Positions 7,967-16,321 of a stretch of 34,141 nucleotides of DNA are shown here, one piece after another. Made by a program: the position numbers and the translations under genes. The stretch comes from Candidatus Daviesbacteria bacterium RIFCSPLOWO2_01_FULL_39_12 (GTDB lineage: Bacteria; Patescibacteriota; Microgenomatia; Daviesbacterales; UBA10151), in contig MFDM01000023.1 of NCBI GenBank assembly GCA_001776905.1, positions 1-34,141 of the forward strand, given 5' to 3'. Within the stretch, counting starts at the first letter, position 1, and each line of letters starts with the position of its first letter. Below the pieces are notes generated by a model. The model was not told the DNA's origin and made no database searches. It worked only from the letters and a program-made list of their open reading frames with translations.

Positions 7967-9265
7967 TTAGGGCAGGAATGATTTTATAATAGCAACACCT
8001 TTTTCAAAAAGATTTTTAAACGGTAAATTTCCCGACAACACCGGGATATGGAGTTCTCCCCCTGTCCCTTGCGATGTTACACCATAAAGTATTAAACCTG
8101 TGGCTGTCGCAAATGAGGGAGAATCTATCTCCTCTATCAGTCCGGAAAGATCTTCTGTCTTGCCTATTCTGGCGGGCAAACCCAAAACATACTTGGCTTG
8201 ATCTAGACAGCCAACTGTCAAAGCTCCTCCACCGCAAATTACCAATCCCGAGGGAACTTGTGTACCAAATCCGCTTTTTTTGATCTCTTTGCCAACGTAT
8301 TTAAAAATCTCCTGAAGTCTGGGCCTGATTATGCCATCCACCACAGCCTTCTTGGAAATTTTCCCCACATCTTCTTCTATACCCAAACCTTTCAACTCTA
8401 AAATACCCTCATCTTTTTTCTTGGCACCTTCAGAGTTGCTTTTCTCAGCTTCCTCTGCCAATGCAGGAGATTTTTCCTTCCGCCCTAAAAATAATTTTAT
8501 CTTCTCTGCAGATTCCAAAGAAACTCTTAAACCAACAGCCAAATCAGAAGTAGTATGCCTTGCTCCAATCGGTATGACAGAAGAGTAGGAGATAGACCCA
8601 TCTATAAATATCACCACATCAGTCGTCTCCCCACCGATATCCACCAACACCACCCCTAACTCCTTCTCAGTATCTGTTAAAGATGAAAAAGAGGAGGCTA
8701 TTCCTGTAAAAATTAACTCACTGACATCAATCCCCACCTCTTGTATACACTTAACTAAATTCCTCATTGACGTGGATGAACCGGTGATAATGTGGGTTTG
8801 GGTTTCCAATCTGACTCCTGTCATTCCGACCGGATCTTTAATCCCTTCCTGTCCATCTACGGTAAACGTCCTGGGGATAACATGTAAAATTTCTCTTGAG
8901 GCAGGCAAGGGAACTGCTTTAGCGGCATCATTAACTCTTAAGACATCTCCCTGCTTAATCTCCCCCTCCGGCTCAGAAACCGCCACCACAGCATGGGAAT
9001 TGACGGATTCTATTTGCGGACCGCCCACAGAGACAAAGGCTTGGGAAATAGAGTATCCTGCCATCCTTTCTGCACTCTCTACCGACTCGGTGATGGCCTC
9101 AACTGCCTCTTCAATGTCAACCACCTGATTTTTTCTAACTCCCTTGGAGACAGTGTTGGCAACTCCAATCAGATTTATTTTGCCTGACTCATCAACTGAT
9201 GCAATCAGTGTGGCAATTTTTGATGAACCGACATCAATTGCGCAGATTATTTTGTCTTTCGCCAT
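7967..9265 (-). CDS. ftsA: Cell division protein FtsA
   Basis: FtsA is the actin-like ATPase that tethers FtsZ to the membrane and recruits later division proteins. The protein starts with the phosphate-1 motif AIDVGSSKIATLIA (9-22). A 1C/SHS2 domain follows (about 80-160), then phosphate-2 VDIGGETTDVV (208-218) and the adenosine motif ICGGGAL (343-349). The C-terminal NLFEKGVAIIKSFLP (418-432) is an amphipathic helix of the membrane-targeting type. It is 432 aa. A charged, low-complexity insertion at about 262-290 (Lys/Glu/Ser/Ala-rich) is not typical. The start overlaps the end of ftsQ by 32 nt, indicating coupled translation. Confidence 0.96.
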   Translation of the reverse strand: MAKDKIICAIDVGSSKIATLIASVDESGKINLIGVANTVSKGVRKNQVVDIEEAVEAITESVESAERMAGYSISQAFVSVGGPQIESVNSHAVVAVSEPEGEIKQGDVLRVNDAAKAVPLPASREILHVIPRTFTVDGQEGIKDPVGMTGVRLETQTHIITGSSTSMRNLVKCIQEVGIDVSELIFTGIASSFSSLTDTEKELGVVLVDIGGETTDVVIFIDGSISYSSVIPIGARHTTSDLAVGLRVSLESAEKIKLFLGRKEKSPALAEEAEKSNSEGAKKKDEGILELKGLGIEEDVGKISKKAVVDGIIRPRLQEIFKYVGKEIKKSGFGTQVPSGLVICGGGALTVGCLDQAKYVLGLPARIGKTEDLSGLIEEIDSPSFATATGLILYGVTSQGTGGELHIPVLSGNLPFKNLFEKGVAIIKSFLP

Positions 9266-10052
9266 ATCTAATCACTGGTTTATCAAATCTTAAATCGATA
9301 AACTCTAACTTTACATCATCTATTTTAGCTTTCTCCAGGATCAATTGTAAAGCAGCAAGTTGACTGTCGATTTCGAAGGTTAATCTAAGGACTAATTTCG
9401 GAGAGGTATCTATTGAAACTAGATCCTCTTTTTCTAAAAAAGCCCTGGTTATAGGTAAACCAAATTCAGAAACTTTTTGTAATATTTTCAATAAATTTTT
9501 TATCAGACCCTCATCTAATCTTTTGCCAACAGATAAATCATATCGTAAATAAATCTTGGGTAAATTTTCTTCAGTTGCTCTTTCAAAAACAACTCCTTGA
9601 TCGTCCACTAAATATTTTTCTCCCAGATCAGCAAATTGAGCGCTTTCTGTGGCCGAGATGTTAATTAGTTGTTCAATCGCCGAGCCGGTGGCTTCCTTCA
9701 ATTTTAATGGAGCAAAAATAAATTGCGCTTTTCTTTCAGTCAGATTTATTGTTAGTTTATCAGGGTATAACTTGGAAAACTGCACATCTCCTATACAAGA
9801 ATATTTTAATGTTAGATCTTCTTTGCCTTTTTTAAAATCTATCATGAAAATATTTTTTCCATAAAGATTGAGTTCTTTATTAATTTGCTCATTTTCTACA
9901 CAGGATAACTTATTACCGATAAAATCAATTCTTTTAACTTCAAAAATTGGAGTTTTAATTGTCAAAAATATTGGCAAAACTAGTAAAAAAATAGTGAGGA
10001 GAATCTTCAATAGAACGATCGTCGGAGGTTTCTTTTTTGATTGTAACATCAT
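9234..10052 (-). CDS. ftsQ: Cell division protein FtsQ (POTRA domain)
   Basis: FtsQ/DivIB is a bitopic divisome protein linking the cytoplasmic ring to the wall synthases through FtsL and FtsB. There is a short basic cytoplasmic tail, one membrane helix (about 11-32), then a POTRA domain opening with FEVKRIDFIGNKLS and NEQINKELNLYGKNIF. A beta domain follows, with YLVDDQGVVFE typical of FtsQ. It is 272 aa, a normal length. Sequence identity in this family is low, so the call rests on topology, the POTRA start and the position between murG and ftsA. The start overlaps the murG stop as ATGA; a second ATG follows immediately (MM). Confidence 0.9.
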   Translation of the reverse strand: MMLQSKKKPPTIVLLKILLTIFLLVLPIFLTIKTPIFEVKRIDFIGNKLSCVENEQINKELNLYGKNIFMIDFKKGKEDLTLKYSCIGDVQFSKLYPDKLTINLTERKAQFIFAPLKLKEATGSAIEQLINISATESAQFADLGEKYLVDDQGVVFERATEENLPKIYLRYDLSVGKRLDEGLIKNLLKILQKVSEFGLPITRAFLEKEDLVSIDTSPKLVLRLTFEIDSQLAALQLILEKAKIDDVKLEFIDLRFDKPVIRYGERQNNLRN

Positions 10053-11164
10053 AACCTATCTCTTTCAGCAAGAAGAATTGTTTCCAAGGCCAACCTTTTG
10101 GCAGCATCTGGTACGATGATTTTGCGGGCATTGTTGGTCTGTTTTTTGAAAGTAGCTAAATTTCGAAAGAAAGCTTTAACAGTTTTTAAAAGACTTTTAC
10201 CTGTTAATTTTGATTGGGGTAAAATTCTCACCATCCCTAAGTGTTCAAAATATTTGGCATTTTTATTTTGTTCATCCTGATATAGATAGGGGATGGGAAT
10301 TACTAAAGCCGGTACATTAAAAAAGGCAAGCTCCACTAAACTATTTATTCCTGAGCGACAAACAGCCAGATCAACCTCTGATAAAATCTTGCCCAGTTCC
10401 TCACCAATCCATTTCTTCACAATATATCGCTCACTTTGAAATTTTTTTAGCCTTTCATAATCTGCAAATTTATTATCACCTGTTAGATGAATGACGCAGG
10501 CAGATTTAATAAGTTGGGGAAGAATTTTCTCAACTGTTGTATTGATGATATGCGAACCCTGATTCCCACCCATAATAAGCATTAAAGGTAATCTATTTCT
10601 CTTAGAATATTTAAGTAATTGTATAAAATCTGGTGGAATCTTTTTAACAGGATTCAGAATTCCATCTCGTAAAGGATTGCCAGTTAATATTACTTTTGAG
10701 CTAGAATTTGCCTGATTTTCAAACGAGACTGCGATTATATCGGCAAATAAACTACTGATTTTATTTGCCAGACCTGAAACTAAAGTTTGCTGGTGGATAA
10801 TGACCGGTTTTGAGAAAAGCCAACCTGCGATAACCAAGGGTAGCCCTACATATCCCCCAAACGATAAGACCACATCAGGGTTTTGAGATAAAATTATCCA
10901 AAGGGATTGAGTAAAGCCCACTGGAATTTTCAGTAAGGATGGAATTGTATAGGGAGTAAATGTTCTTTGTAATCTGCCGGCAATTAGAGGTATAAATTTC
11001 ACCCCCAGTTTGGGAATCTCTGCTGATTCTGCAGAAGGGGAGGAATCCCCCTCTCTGGTAGTTTTTCTACCCACATAAATAATCTGAATATCTCCTCTTT
11101 TTTTCAGCTCATTTATAACAGCAACAGCGGGTGTAAAATGCGTCCCAGCAAGGAGAACTTTCAT
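10049..11164 (-). CDS. murG: MurG: lipid I N-acetylglucosaminyltransferase
   Basis: MurG adds GlcNAc from UDP-GlcNAc to lipid I, making lipid II at the inner face of the membrane. It is a GT-B protein of 371 aa. The N-terminal loop, normally GGTGGHxxPAxA, is shortened to GTHFTPAVA (7-15). FGGYVGLPLVIAG, HQQTLVSGLANK, GGNQGSHIIN (the GGSQGA site) and CRSGINSLVELA follow. The last UDP-site motif reads YQDEQNKNA, with Glu where His is usual (DHQxxNA). The frame opens at 11197, but the family start MKVLLAGT fixes 11164. It ends in an ATGA overlap with ftsQ and lies 38 nt after ftsW. Confidence 0.93.
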   Translation of the reverse strand: MKVLLAGTHFTPAVAVINELKKRGDIQIIYVGRKTTREGDSSPSAESAEIPKLGVKFIPLIAGRLQRTFTPYTIPSLLKIPVGFTQSLWIILSQNPDVVLSFGGYVGLPLVIAGWLFSKPVIIHQQTLVSGLANKISSLFADIIAVSFENQANSSSKVILTGNPLRDGILNPVKKIPPDFIQLLKYSKRNRLPLMLIMGGNQGSHIINTTVEKILPQLIKSACVIHLTGDNKFADYERLKKFQSERYIVKKWIGEELGKILSEVDLAVCRSGINSLVELAFFNVPALVIPIPYLYQDEQNKNAKYFEHLGMVRILPQSKLTGKSLLKTVKAFFRNLATFKKQTNNARKIIVPDAAKRLALETILLAERDRL

Positions 11165-11202
11165 TAATAGTAATGATACGCCATTACTCCTACCCATTCA
11201 AC

Positions 11203-12291
11203 TTATGTATTATGCTTGGAAATATTTAAAAGTATCCCGACTGCTGTTAAATTAGCAACCAGCGCTGAACCACCATAGGAGATAAACGGTAAAGGCACTC
11301 CTGTTAAAGGTAACAAGGCCACCATGGAGGAGATATTGATAATTATCTGTATTCCCAACCAAGTAGTTAATCCGAATGCTAATATTTTTCCAAAATTATC
11401 AGCACAGTTTTGGGAAATTTTAAATCCCCTATAGATTAGGAGTGCAAAAAGTCCGATTAGAAATGTTGCTCCTAAAAATCCCAATTCCTCACCAATTACC
11501 CCAAAAATAGAATCTGTTGTCACTTCCGGAATATATTCAAATTTTTGTCTGGAATTCCCCAAACCCAGACCAAATAGTCCACCAGAACCTAAGGCAATTA
11601 AAACCTGCAATATATGATAAGTGAAGCCCTGCGGATCTGAGAAGGGATCTAAAAATGCCAAAACTCTTTTGCTTCTGTAGCTTGAGGTTAAGATTAAAAT
11701 AATAAATGAAATGACTGCAGCAGGTAAAGCAATCATAAAATGCCATAAAGGAGCTCCGGCAATAAAATATATAATAACTGCGGTAGTAAAGAAAACTATT
11801 GTTGACCCTAGATCTTTTTGCAAAACTGCAGTGATCAGTGAAACAGTTACCAGTAAGATTATAAACGGAGTGAATCTGATTTTTTTCTCAAAAATAGTTG
11901 CCAAATACAAAACTGTTGTTAACTTAATAATCTCGGCTGGTTGTAAGGCGATTCCACCTATCTTTAACCACCTATGCGCCCCTCCTCCGGAAATACCCAA
12001 TCCGGGTATAAATACTGCCAAAAGTAAAGGCAGGGATAAAATTAATAATATCGGTGCTAATCTCTTAAATCTTATATAGTTAAAATTGGCAAAAAAAAGC
12101 AAAGATAAAAACCCTATCCCCACCCAAATTGCTTGTTGTCTTATGTAATATAAACTATCATTAAAATCCTTTAATGCAGAAATTGTGGAAACATTATAAA
12201 TCATCAACAGGCCGAAAATTACCAATGCTATTACACTAAAAAGCAATACCAGATCTAAAGATCTTTTTTGGGGCAATAATTTCAATCTCAT
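11203..12291 (-). CDS. ftsW: SEDS-family septal peptidoglycan polymerase FtsW
   Basis: FtsW is the division-specific lipid II polymerase, partnered with the class B PBP encoded upstream. It is 362 aa with about ten membrane helices. SEDS motifs: GGAHRWLKIGGIALQPAE (102-119), LQKDLGSTIVF (157-167), DPFSDPQGFTYHILQVLIALGSGG (215-238) and the C-terminal GVPLPFISYGGSAL. The catalytic Asp is probably D260 in PEVTTDSIFG. Position between mraY and murG is the classic dcw location, which separates it from rodA at 2745-3809. The start overlaps the mraY stop by one base (TAATG). Confidence 0.94.
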   Translation of the reverse strand: MRLKLLPQKRSLDLVLLFSVIALVIFGLLMIYNVSTISALKDFNDSLYYIRQQAIWVGIGFLSLLFFANFNYIRFKRLAPILLILSLPLLLAVFIPGLGISGGGAHRWLKIGGIALQPAEIIKLTTVLYLATIFEKKIRFTPFIILLVTVSLITAVLQKDLGSTIVFFTTAVIIYFIAGAPLWHFMIALPAAVISFIILILTSSYRSKRVLAFLDPFSDPQGFTYHILQVLIALGSGGLFGLGLGNSRQKFEYIPEVTTDSIFGVIGEELGFLGATFLIGLFALLIYRGFKISQNCADNFGKILAFGLTTWLGIQIIINISSMVALLPLTGVPLPFISYGGSALVANLTAVGILLNISKHNT

Positions 12292-13298
12292 TATTTAGAT
12301 AGCAGTGCAATCCATAAACCAAATATGGCAAATAAGGATTGGGCCAGCCAAAACCTGGTCACTATTTTCGGTTCTTCCCAGCCAATATATTTAAAATACA
12401 TATGAATTGGAGCAATGGGTAAAATCTTTCTTTGGAAAAATCGTTTGGATAAAATTTGCAAAAGTGACGATAAAACAATCACTATGAACATTCCGCCAAT
12501 TATAGCCAACGCTAAAATTTTTCCCGTCAAAAGGCCAACTACTGCCAATGTGGCACCAAAGCCAAAAGCTCCTCCATCTCCCAAAAATATTCTGGCTGGC
12601 CAAATATTGAAATACAAAAAAGCCAAAAGTGCTCCAATCCAAATACCTATGAAGGATGCCAAAGGCAAATTAAGAATAGATGAGGCCACTGCCAAAAAGG
12701 CAAAGAGGCAAATCAGTAAAAGTCCTGCTGATAAACCATCCAATCCGTCAGAGATATTGTAGGCATTAGCGAAAGCCACAATTACCAAAGCAGCAATCGG
12801 GATATAAAAGACTCCCATGATTAAGTTTCCCACCAGGGGAATGTGAAAATTATTAAGTCCGCCCAATAAGTAAAGCATGGTGGCAACTGCAGCTGCCAAG
12901 ATCGTCTGAATAATCAATAGTTTACCTCTGCCTAAACCCAGCAGCTTTCCTTTCCTTCTGGTTAGTACCCATCTGACATCATCAACAAATCCCAGTAAAC
13001 CAAATGAAATCATTGTGAATAGTAGGATTTTTAGATTAAACCTGCCGATGTCAGGATTTAGCAGGGCAAAAATTCCCGTTAAAATAGACAGCACAACAAT
13101 CAGCAAAACCCCGCCGCCGGATGGAATATCTTCATCTCCCCGCATCAATTTATCATGAATGGGAGTTTCGGAATTTTTTTTATCAGCTAATTTTTTCCCA
13201 AATTTATTCTTTAAATAAAATAAAAAATCTATGAAGGGGACCATGCAGATGCTGGTTACAAAAAAAGATAGTAGAATTAACCCCAAAAGCTGCGTCAT
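12291..13298 (-). CDS. mraY: Phospho-MurNAc-pentapeptide translocase MraY
   Basis: MraY transfers phospho-MurNAc-pentapeptide from UDP to undecaprenyl phosphate, forming lipid I. The polytopic protein has 335 aa and about ten helices. Conserved sites are DD at 106-107 (GFVDDVRW), NISDGLDGLS (181-190), the Mg-binding FLGDGGAFGFG (238-248) and PIHMYFKYIGWEEPKIVTRFW near the end. The last motif is normally PIHHHFE, so two of the three histidines are replaced (HMY). The first His, the one considered most important, is kept. The start overlaps the murF stop as ATGA, and ftsW follows with a 1-base overlap. Confidence 0.95.
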   Translation of the reverse strand: MTQLLGLILLSFFVTSICMVPFIDFLFYLKNKFGKKLADKKNSETPIHDKLMRGDEDIPSGGGVLLIVVLSILTGIFALLNPDIGRFNLKILLFTMISFGLLGFVDDVRWVLTRRKGKLLGLGRGKLLIIQTILAAAVATMLYLLGGLNNFHIPLVGNLIMGVFYIPIAALVIVAFANAYNISDGLDGLSAGLLLICLFAFLAVASSILNLPLASFIGIWIGALLAFLYFNIWPARIFLGDGGAFGFGATLAVVGLLTGKILALAIIGGMFIVIVLSSLLQILSKRFFQRKILPIAPIHMYFKYIGWEEPKIVTRFWLAQSLFAIFGLWIALLSK

Positions 13299-14491
13299 TT
13301 TTTCACAACCCTTTTTACCACCTCATCTAATCTTACAGCACGAGAGCCTTTAATTAAACAGACATCTCCTTTTTCCAAAGTTTTTAAAAGATGGGCCACA
13401 ATTTGGGAGTTTGATAGATTAGACTCTACTCTTTCTTCCCAATAGCCTAAGGATTTTAATTCATCCTCTATATAGTTGGCGTCTCCTCCTCCCAAAAAGG
13501 TGTAGTCGATCTTTTCTTTATAAATTTTTCTGGCAATTTGTCTGTGTAGCTTTTCGGAATATTTGCCCAACTCCAACATTTGACCTAAAACTATTATTTT
13601 TCTTTTGGCAGGTAATTTTATTAAGGTGTCGATAGCTGCCTCAACTGCCTGAGGTGATGAGTTGTATGTATCATCTATGATGACTGATCCAAAAGGACCG
13701 GGTAACGGCTGAAATCTATGCATGGCAGGCTCTAGCAGTTCCAGGGCAAATTTTATCCTGGTTAAAGGAATTTTCAAAATAACTGCACACAAAGCAGCTG
13801 CCAAGGCAGCATAAATTTGATGTTCGCCTAAAAGCTTATATTTTATTTGTACCCTTTCCACCCCTAAATTTAGCTCAAAAACAGTCTGGAAATTCTCTAC
13901 CTTGATATTGCCGGCCCAAATTGTACAATTTTTGGCATCCATTCCAAAATAATATACTTTACCTTGACAATTTTGAGCCAGTAATCTGCAGTTGATATCA
14001 TCATAATTTAGTATGGCCACCCCATCTTTAGGCAAACTTTCCACCAACTTACCCTTTTCTTGAGCAATCTGGGGGGGGCTGCCCAAAAATTCACTGTGAG
14101 CATATGCGATTCGGGTAACTACCACCGTCTTTGGTTTGACAATCTGCAAATAGAATTCCATCTCTCCCGGATACTCCACTCCCATCTCCAAAATTACCTT
14201 TTTGATGGAAGGGTTCAACCTTAAAATTGTTTGCGGGATGTTTAAAATTGGATCTAAATTTGGTTTGGTGGCTTCTGTTTTGTATTTTTGAGATAAGACA
14301 GCCTGCAGAGCTGAGACGGTGGTAGTTTTGCCAACAGATCCCGTCACAGCTATAAATGTGTCTCGAGGATAAAGTTTGGCATATTGTTTTGCCAAATAAA
14401 TTCTCAGAAGATGAAATGGTTTCTTAAAAGGGGCAATCTTAGTTTTATAGGGCGTCACCTGAGTCCAAATCGGATGATTTTTAATATCCAT
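13295..14491 (-). CDS. murF: UDP-MurNAc-tripeptide D-Ala-D-Ala ligase MurF, short N-terminus
   Basis: MurF adds D-Ala-D-Ala to UDP-MurNAc-tripeptide using ATP. The ATP-binding domain has the P-loop TGSVGKTTT (50-58), LEMGVEYPGEMEFY, DDTYNSSPQAVEAAI, the MurF-specific GQMLELGKYSEKLHRQ and the C-terminal LIKGSRAVRLDEVV. At 398 aa it is about 50 residues short. The P-loop sits at residue 50 instead of about 105, so the usual N-terminal UDP-MurNAc-tripeptide-binding domain is missing or reduced to a short helix. No better upstream start exists, because murA ends one base before the ATG. A run of eight G on the plus strand (14071-14078) lies in the gene. The ATGA stop overlaps mraY. Confidence 0.92.
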   Translation of the reverse strand: MDIKNHPIWTQVTPYKTKIAPFKKPFHLLRIYLAKQYAKLYPRDTFIAVTGSVGKTTTVSALQAVLSQKYKTEATKPNLDPILNIPQTILRLNPSIKKVILEMGVEYPGEMEFYLQIVKPKTVVVTRIAYAHSEFLGSPPQIAQEKGKLVESLPKDGVAILNYDDINCRLLAQNCQGKVYYFGMDAKNCTIWAGNIKVENFQTVFELNLGVERVQIKYKLLGEHQIYAALAAALCAVILKIPLTRIKFALELLEPAMHRFQPLPGPFGSVIIDDTYNSSPQAVEAAIDTLIKLPAKRKIIVLGQMLELGKYSEKLHRQIARKIYKEKIDYTFLGGGDANYIEDELKSLGYWEERVESNLSNSQIVAHLLKTLEKGDVCLIKGSRAVRLDEVVKRVVKK

Positions 14492-14492
14492 G

Positions 14493-15743
14493 CTAATCTA
14501 TTCTTTGAATTATTGCTCCCAGTTTTTTCAATTTACCATAAACATCCTCATAGCCTCTTTCAATCAGCTCTGCCTGACTAATTACGCTCTCACCTTTAGC
14601 TACCAAAGCAGCCAGCACTAAAGCCATACCTGCCCTGATATCCGGTGTATCTAAAATCCTACCTCTTAGTTTAGTAGGTCCATAAACTAATGAGCGGTGA
14701 GGATCAGCCAGAATTATTTGTGCTCCCATGGAAATCAATTTATCTACAAAAAACATCCTACTCTCATACATCCAATCGTGACAAAGAGTGACACCTTTGC
14801 TCTGTGTTGCCAAAACAATGGCAGCACTCATCAAATCAGTGGGAAATCCCGGCCAGATATTTGTTTGCAGTCTGGGCACTGCCTTAAGATTCGACTTCAA
14901 AACAGTGATTGACCCCAAATTCTTTCTGATTCTCAGGTTAAATCTTTTTAAAGGCTCCAAAACCGGATTAAGATCACCTTGATCCAATCCTTTAATGGTA
15001 ATTTCTCCTCCCGAGATTGCTCCGGCCACCAGATAAGTCCCCATCTCTATAAAATCACATCCCAACTTATACTTAACACCATGTAATTTAGGCACCCCTG
15101 TAATTTCTAATCTGTCTCCGACTTGGGAAATTTTGCCTCCCATCTTAGAAAGCATTTTACAAAGATCCAAAACATGAGGCTCTTTGGCATAGTTTCTGAT
15201 AATTACCCTACCTTTACCCAATGCGGCAGCCAAAATCAGATTCTCCGTAGCTGTGACTGAGGCTTCTGCTAAAAATATTTTGGTATTTTTTCTGTTCTGC
15301 CTAAAATTTAAACTATACTCTAAATCATTTTTTTTATAATTTGCCCCAAGGGATTTAAAACCTTCCAGATGAGTATTAATACTTCTTTGGCCGATGATAT
15401 CTCCTCCTGGATGATAAAATTTTACCTTACCTAATCTGCCCAACAAAGCCCCCACCAAAACAATCGATCCTCTCAACTTAGTCATTAAATCTTTGGGCAG
15501 GGCAGATCCTTTTAAACTTGAGGCGTTAATGGTCAGCTGAGAAGAAGTTTTTTTAATTTCCACACCCAAACTGCTCAATATTTTAATTAATACCCTGCTA
15601 TCAGATAAATCCGAGACATTTTCCAAAACAACTTCATCATCTGTCAAAAGAGCTGCTGCCACACAAGGAAAAATGGCATTCTTGTTTCCGGAAACCGTAA
15701 TTTCACCCTCTAACTTCTTACCGCCAGTGATAATGTATTTCAT
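14493..15743 (-). CDS. murA: UDP-GlcNAc enolpyruvyl transferase MurA (Asp-type active site)
   Basis: MurA transfers enolpyruvate from PEP to UDP-GlcNAc, the first committed step of peptidoglycan synthesis. The 416-aa protein has the family architecture: the N-terminal SGNKNAIFP motif (18-26, catalytic Lys22-region), LRGSIVLVGALLGR (90-103), TGVPKLHG, FPTDLMSAA and DIRAGMALVLAALVAKGES. The active-site loop reads HPGGDIIGQR with Asp115 where most enzymes have the fosfomycin-alkylated Cys (PGGCxIG). Asp at this site is known in mycobacterial and chlamydial MurA and gives active, fosfomycin-resistant enzyme. The start overlaps the murB stop as ATGA, and murF follows after one base. Confidence 0.95.
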   Translation of the reverse strand: MKYIITGGKKLEGEITVSGNKNAIFPCVAAALLTDDEVVLENVSDLSDSRVLIKILSSLGVEIKKTSSQLTINASSLKGSALPKDLMTKLRGSIVLVGALLGRLGKVKFYHPGGDIIGQRSINTHLEGFKSLGANYKKNDLEYSLNFRQNRKNTKIFLAEASVTATENLILAAALGKGRVIIRNYAKEPHVLDLCKMLSKMGGKISQVGDRLEITGVPKLHGVKYKLGCDFIEMGTYLVAGAISGGEITIKGLDQGDLNPVLEPLKRFNLRIRKNLGSITVLKSNLKAVPRLQTNIWPGFPTDLMSAAIVLATQSKGVTLCHDWMYESRMFFVDKLISMGAQIILADPHRSLVYGPTKLRGRILDTPDIRAGMALVLAALVAKGESVISQAELIERGYEDVYGKLKKLGAIIQRID

Positions 15744-16321
15744 ATGGCCTTAATCCTAAAAACAGCCGATAAAATTATATGCTGTTTTAATCTTAATTTA
15801 TCAGGTGCAATCTCCAAAACCTGATCATCTGAGGATAATACTTTAATACTTTTACACAAACTTTGCAAAACAATACTGGTGAAAAGATTACCTCCCACAC
15901 TTCCAGTCATATTTAAAAACTGATCGGACAGCAGATTTTGTTCCTTTAAGAATTCCCTAAATTTAGTTAAGCTGACACCAGAATCAACTTCAATTAAAGC
16001 CTCCTCTATACCTAATCCTATCCTGGTAGCTTTACCTTTAATTGAAATTACCTCGAGATTTTTAGTTCTATTTTTAACCACCAAGCCGTTAAACCCCAAA
16101 TCAGATATCATCATTTTTGATCCTGTCCCAAAAATAAAAAAAGGCAGCTTCAGCTGACGGCACATCTCAATAATTTTTCTTAGTTCGCTTACACTAAATG
16201 CAATAAAAAAAAGTTTGGCAGGACCACCAACTTCCAAGCTGGTGTAATCTTTTAAAATTTCATCAAACTTAAACCGCTCTTTACCAAATGTGTCTACAAT
16301 TAGCTTATATTTATTATCCAT
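15740..16321 (-). CDS. murB: MurB-like FAD-binding protein lacking the C-terminal domain
   Basis: MurB reduces UDP-GlcNAc-enolpyruvate to UDP-MurNAc with FAD and NADPH. The first two thirds match: YTSLEVGGPAKLF (26-38), the FAD loop GTGSKMMISDLGFNGLVV (65-82), and MTGSVGGNLF (138-147) for IPGsvGGA. The protein ends at residue 193 after VLSSDDQVLEI and HIILSAVFRIKAI. It has no YRxS motif and none of the C-terminal substrate domain, which supplies the catalytic Ser and Glu in normal ~300-aa enzymes. The stop is embedded in an ATGA overlap with murA, so it is not a sequencing frameshift with the rest downstream. It is either a minimal MurB working with a partner or a non-catalytic relic. The symbol reflects similarity and position, not proven activity. 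Confidence 0.8.
   Translation of the reverse strand: MDNKYKLIVDTFGKERFKFDEILKDYTSLEVGGPAKLFFIAFSVSELRKIIEMCRQLKLPFFIFGTGSKMMISDLGFNGLVVKNRTKNLEVISIKGKATRIGLGIEEALIEVDSGVSLTKFREFLKEQNLLSDQFLNMTGSVGGNLFTSIVLQSLCKSIKVLSSDDQVLEIAPDKLRLKQHIILSAVFRIKAI

Noticed and set aside
11037-11050. GGGGA-GGAA-TCCCC palindrome in murG
   Set aside because: Only 5-bp arms, and the encoded EGDSS region fits the expected MurG length; too weak to list as an element.
12415-12762. Open plus-strand frame opposite mraY
   Set aside because: Antisense shadow of a well-conserved gene; no family similarity, no ribosome binding site or promoter. The same applies to other long antisense frames over ftsZ, ftsA, ftsW and rsmH.
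14071-14078. Run of eight G (C on the coding strand) in murF, possible phase-variable tract
   Set aside because: It encodes SPPQ in frame in an essential-type enzyme; a slippage switch there is unlikely without variant reads.
13295-16321. UGA recoding as in Gracilibacteria/Absconditabacteria
   Set aside because: TGA is the terminator in ATGA junctions of murF, murB and murG, and conserved glycines are not encoded by TGA, so the standard bacterial code applies.
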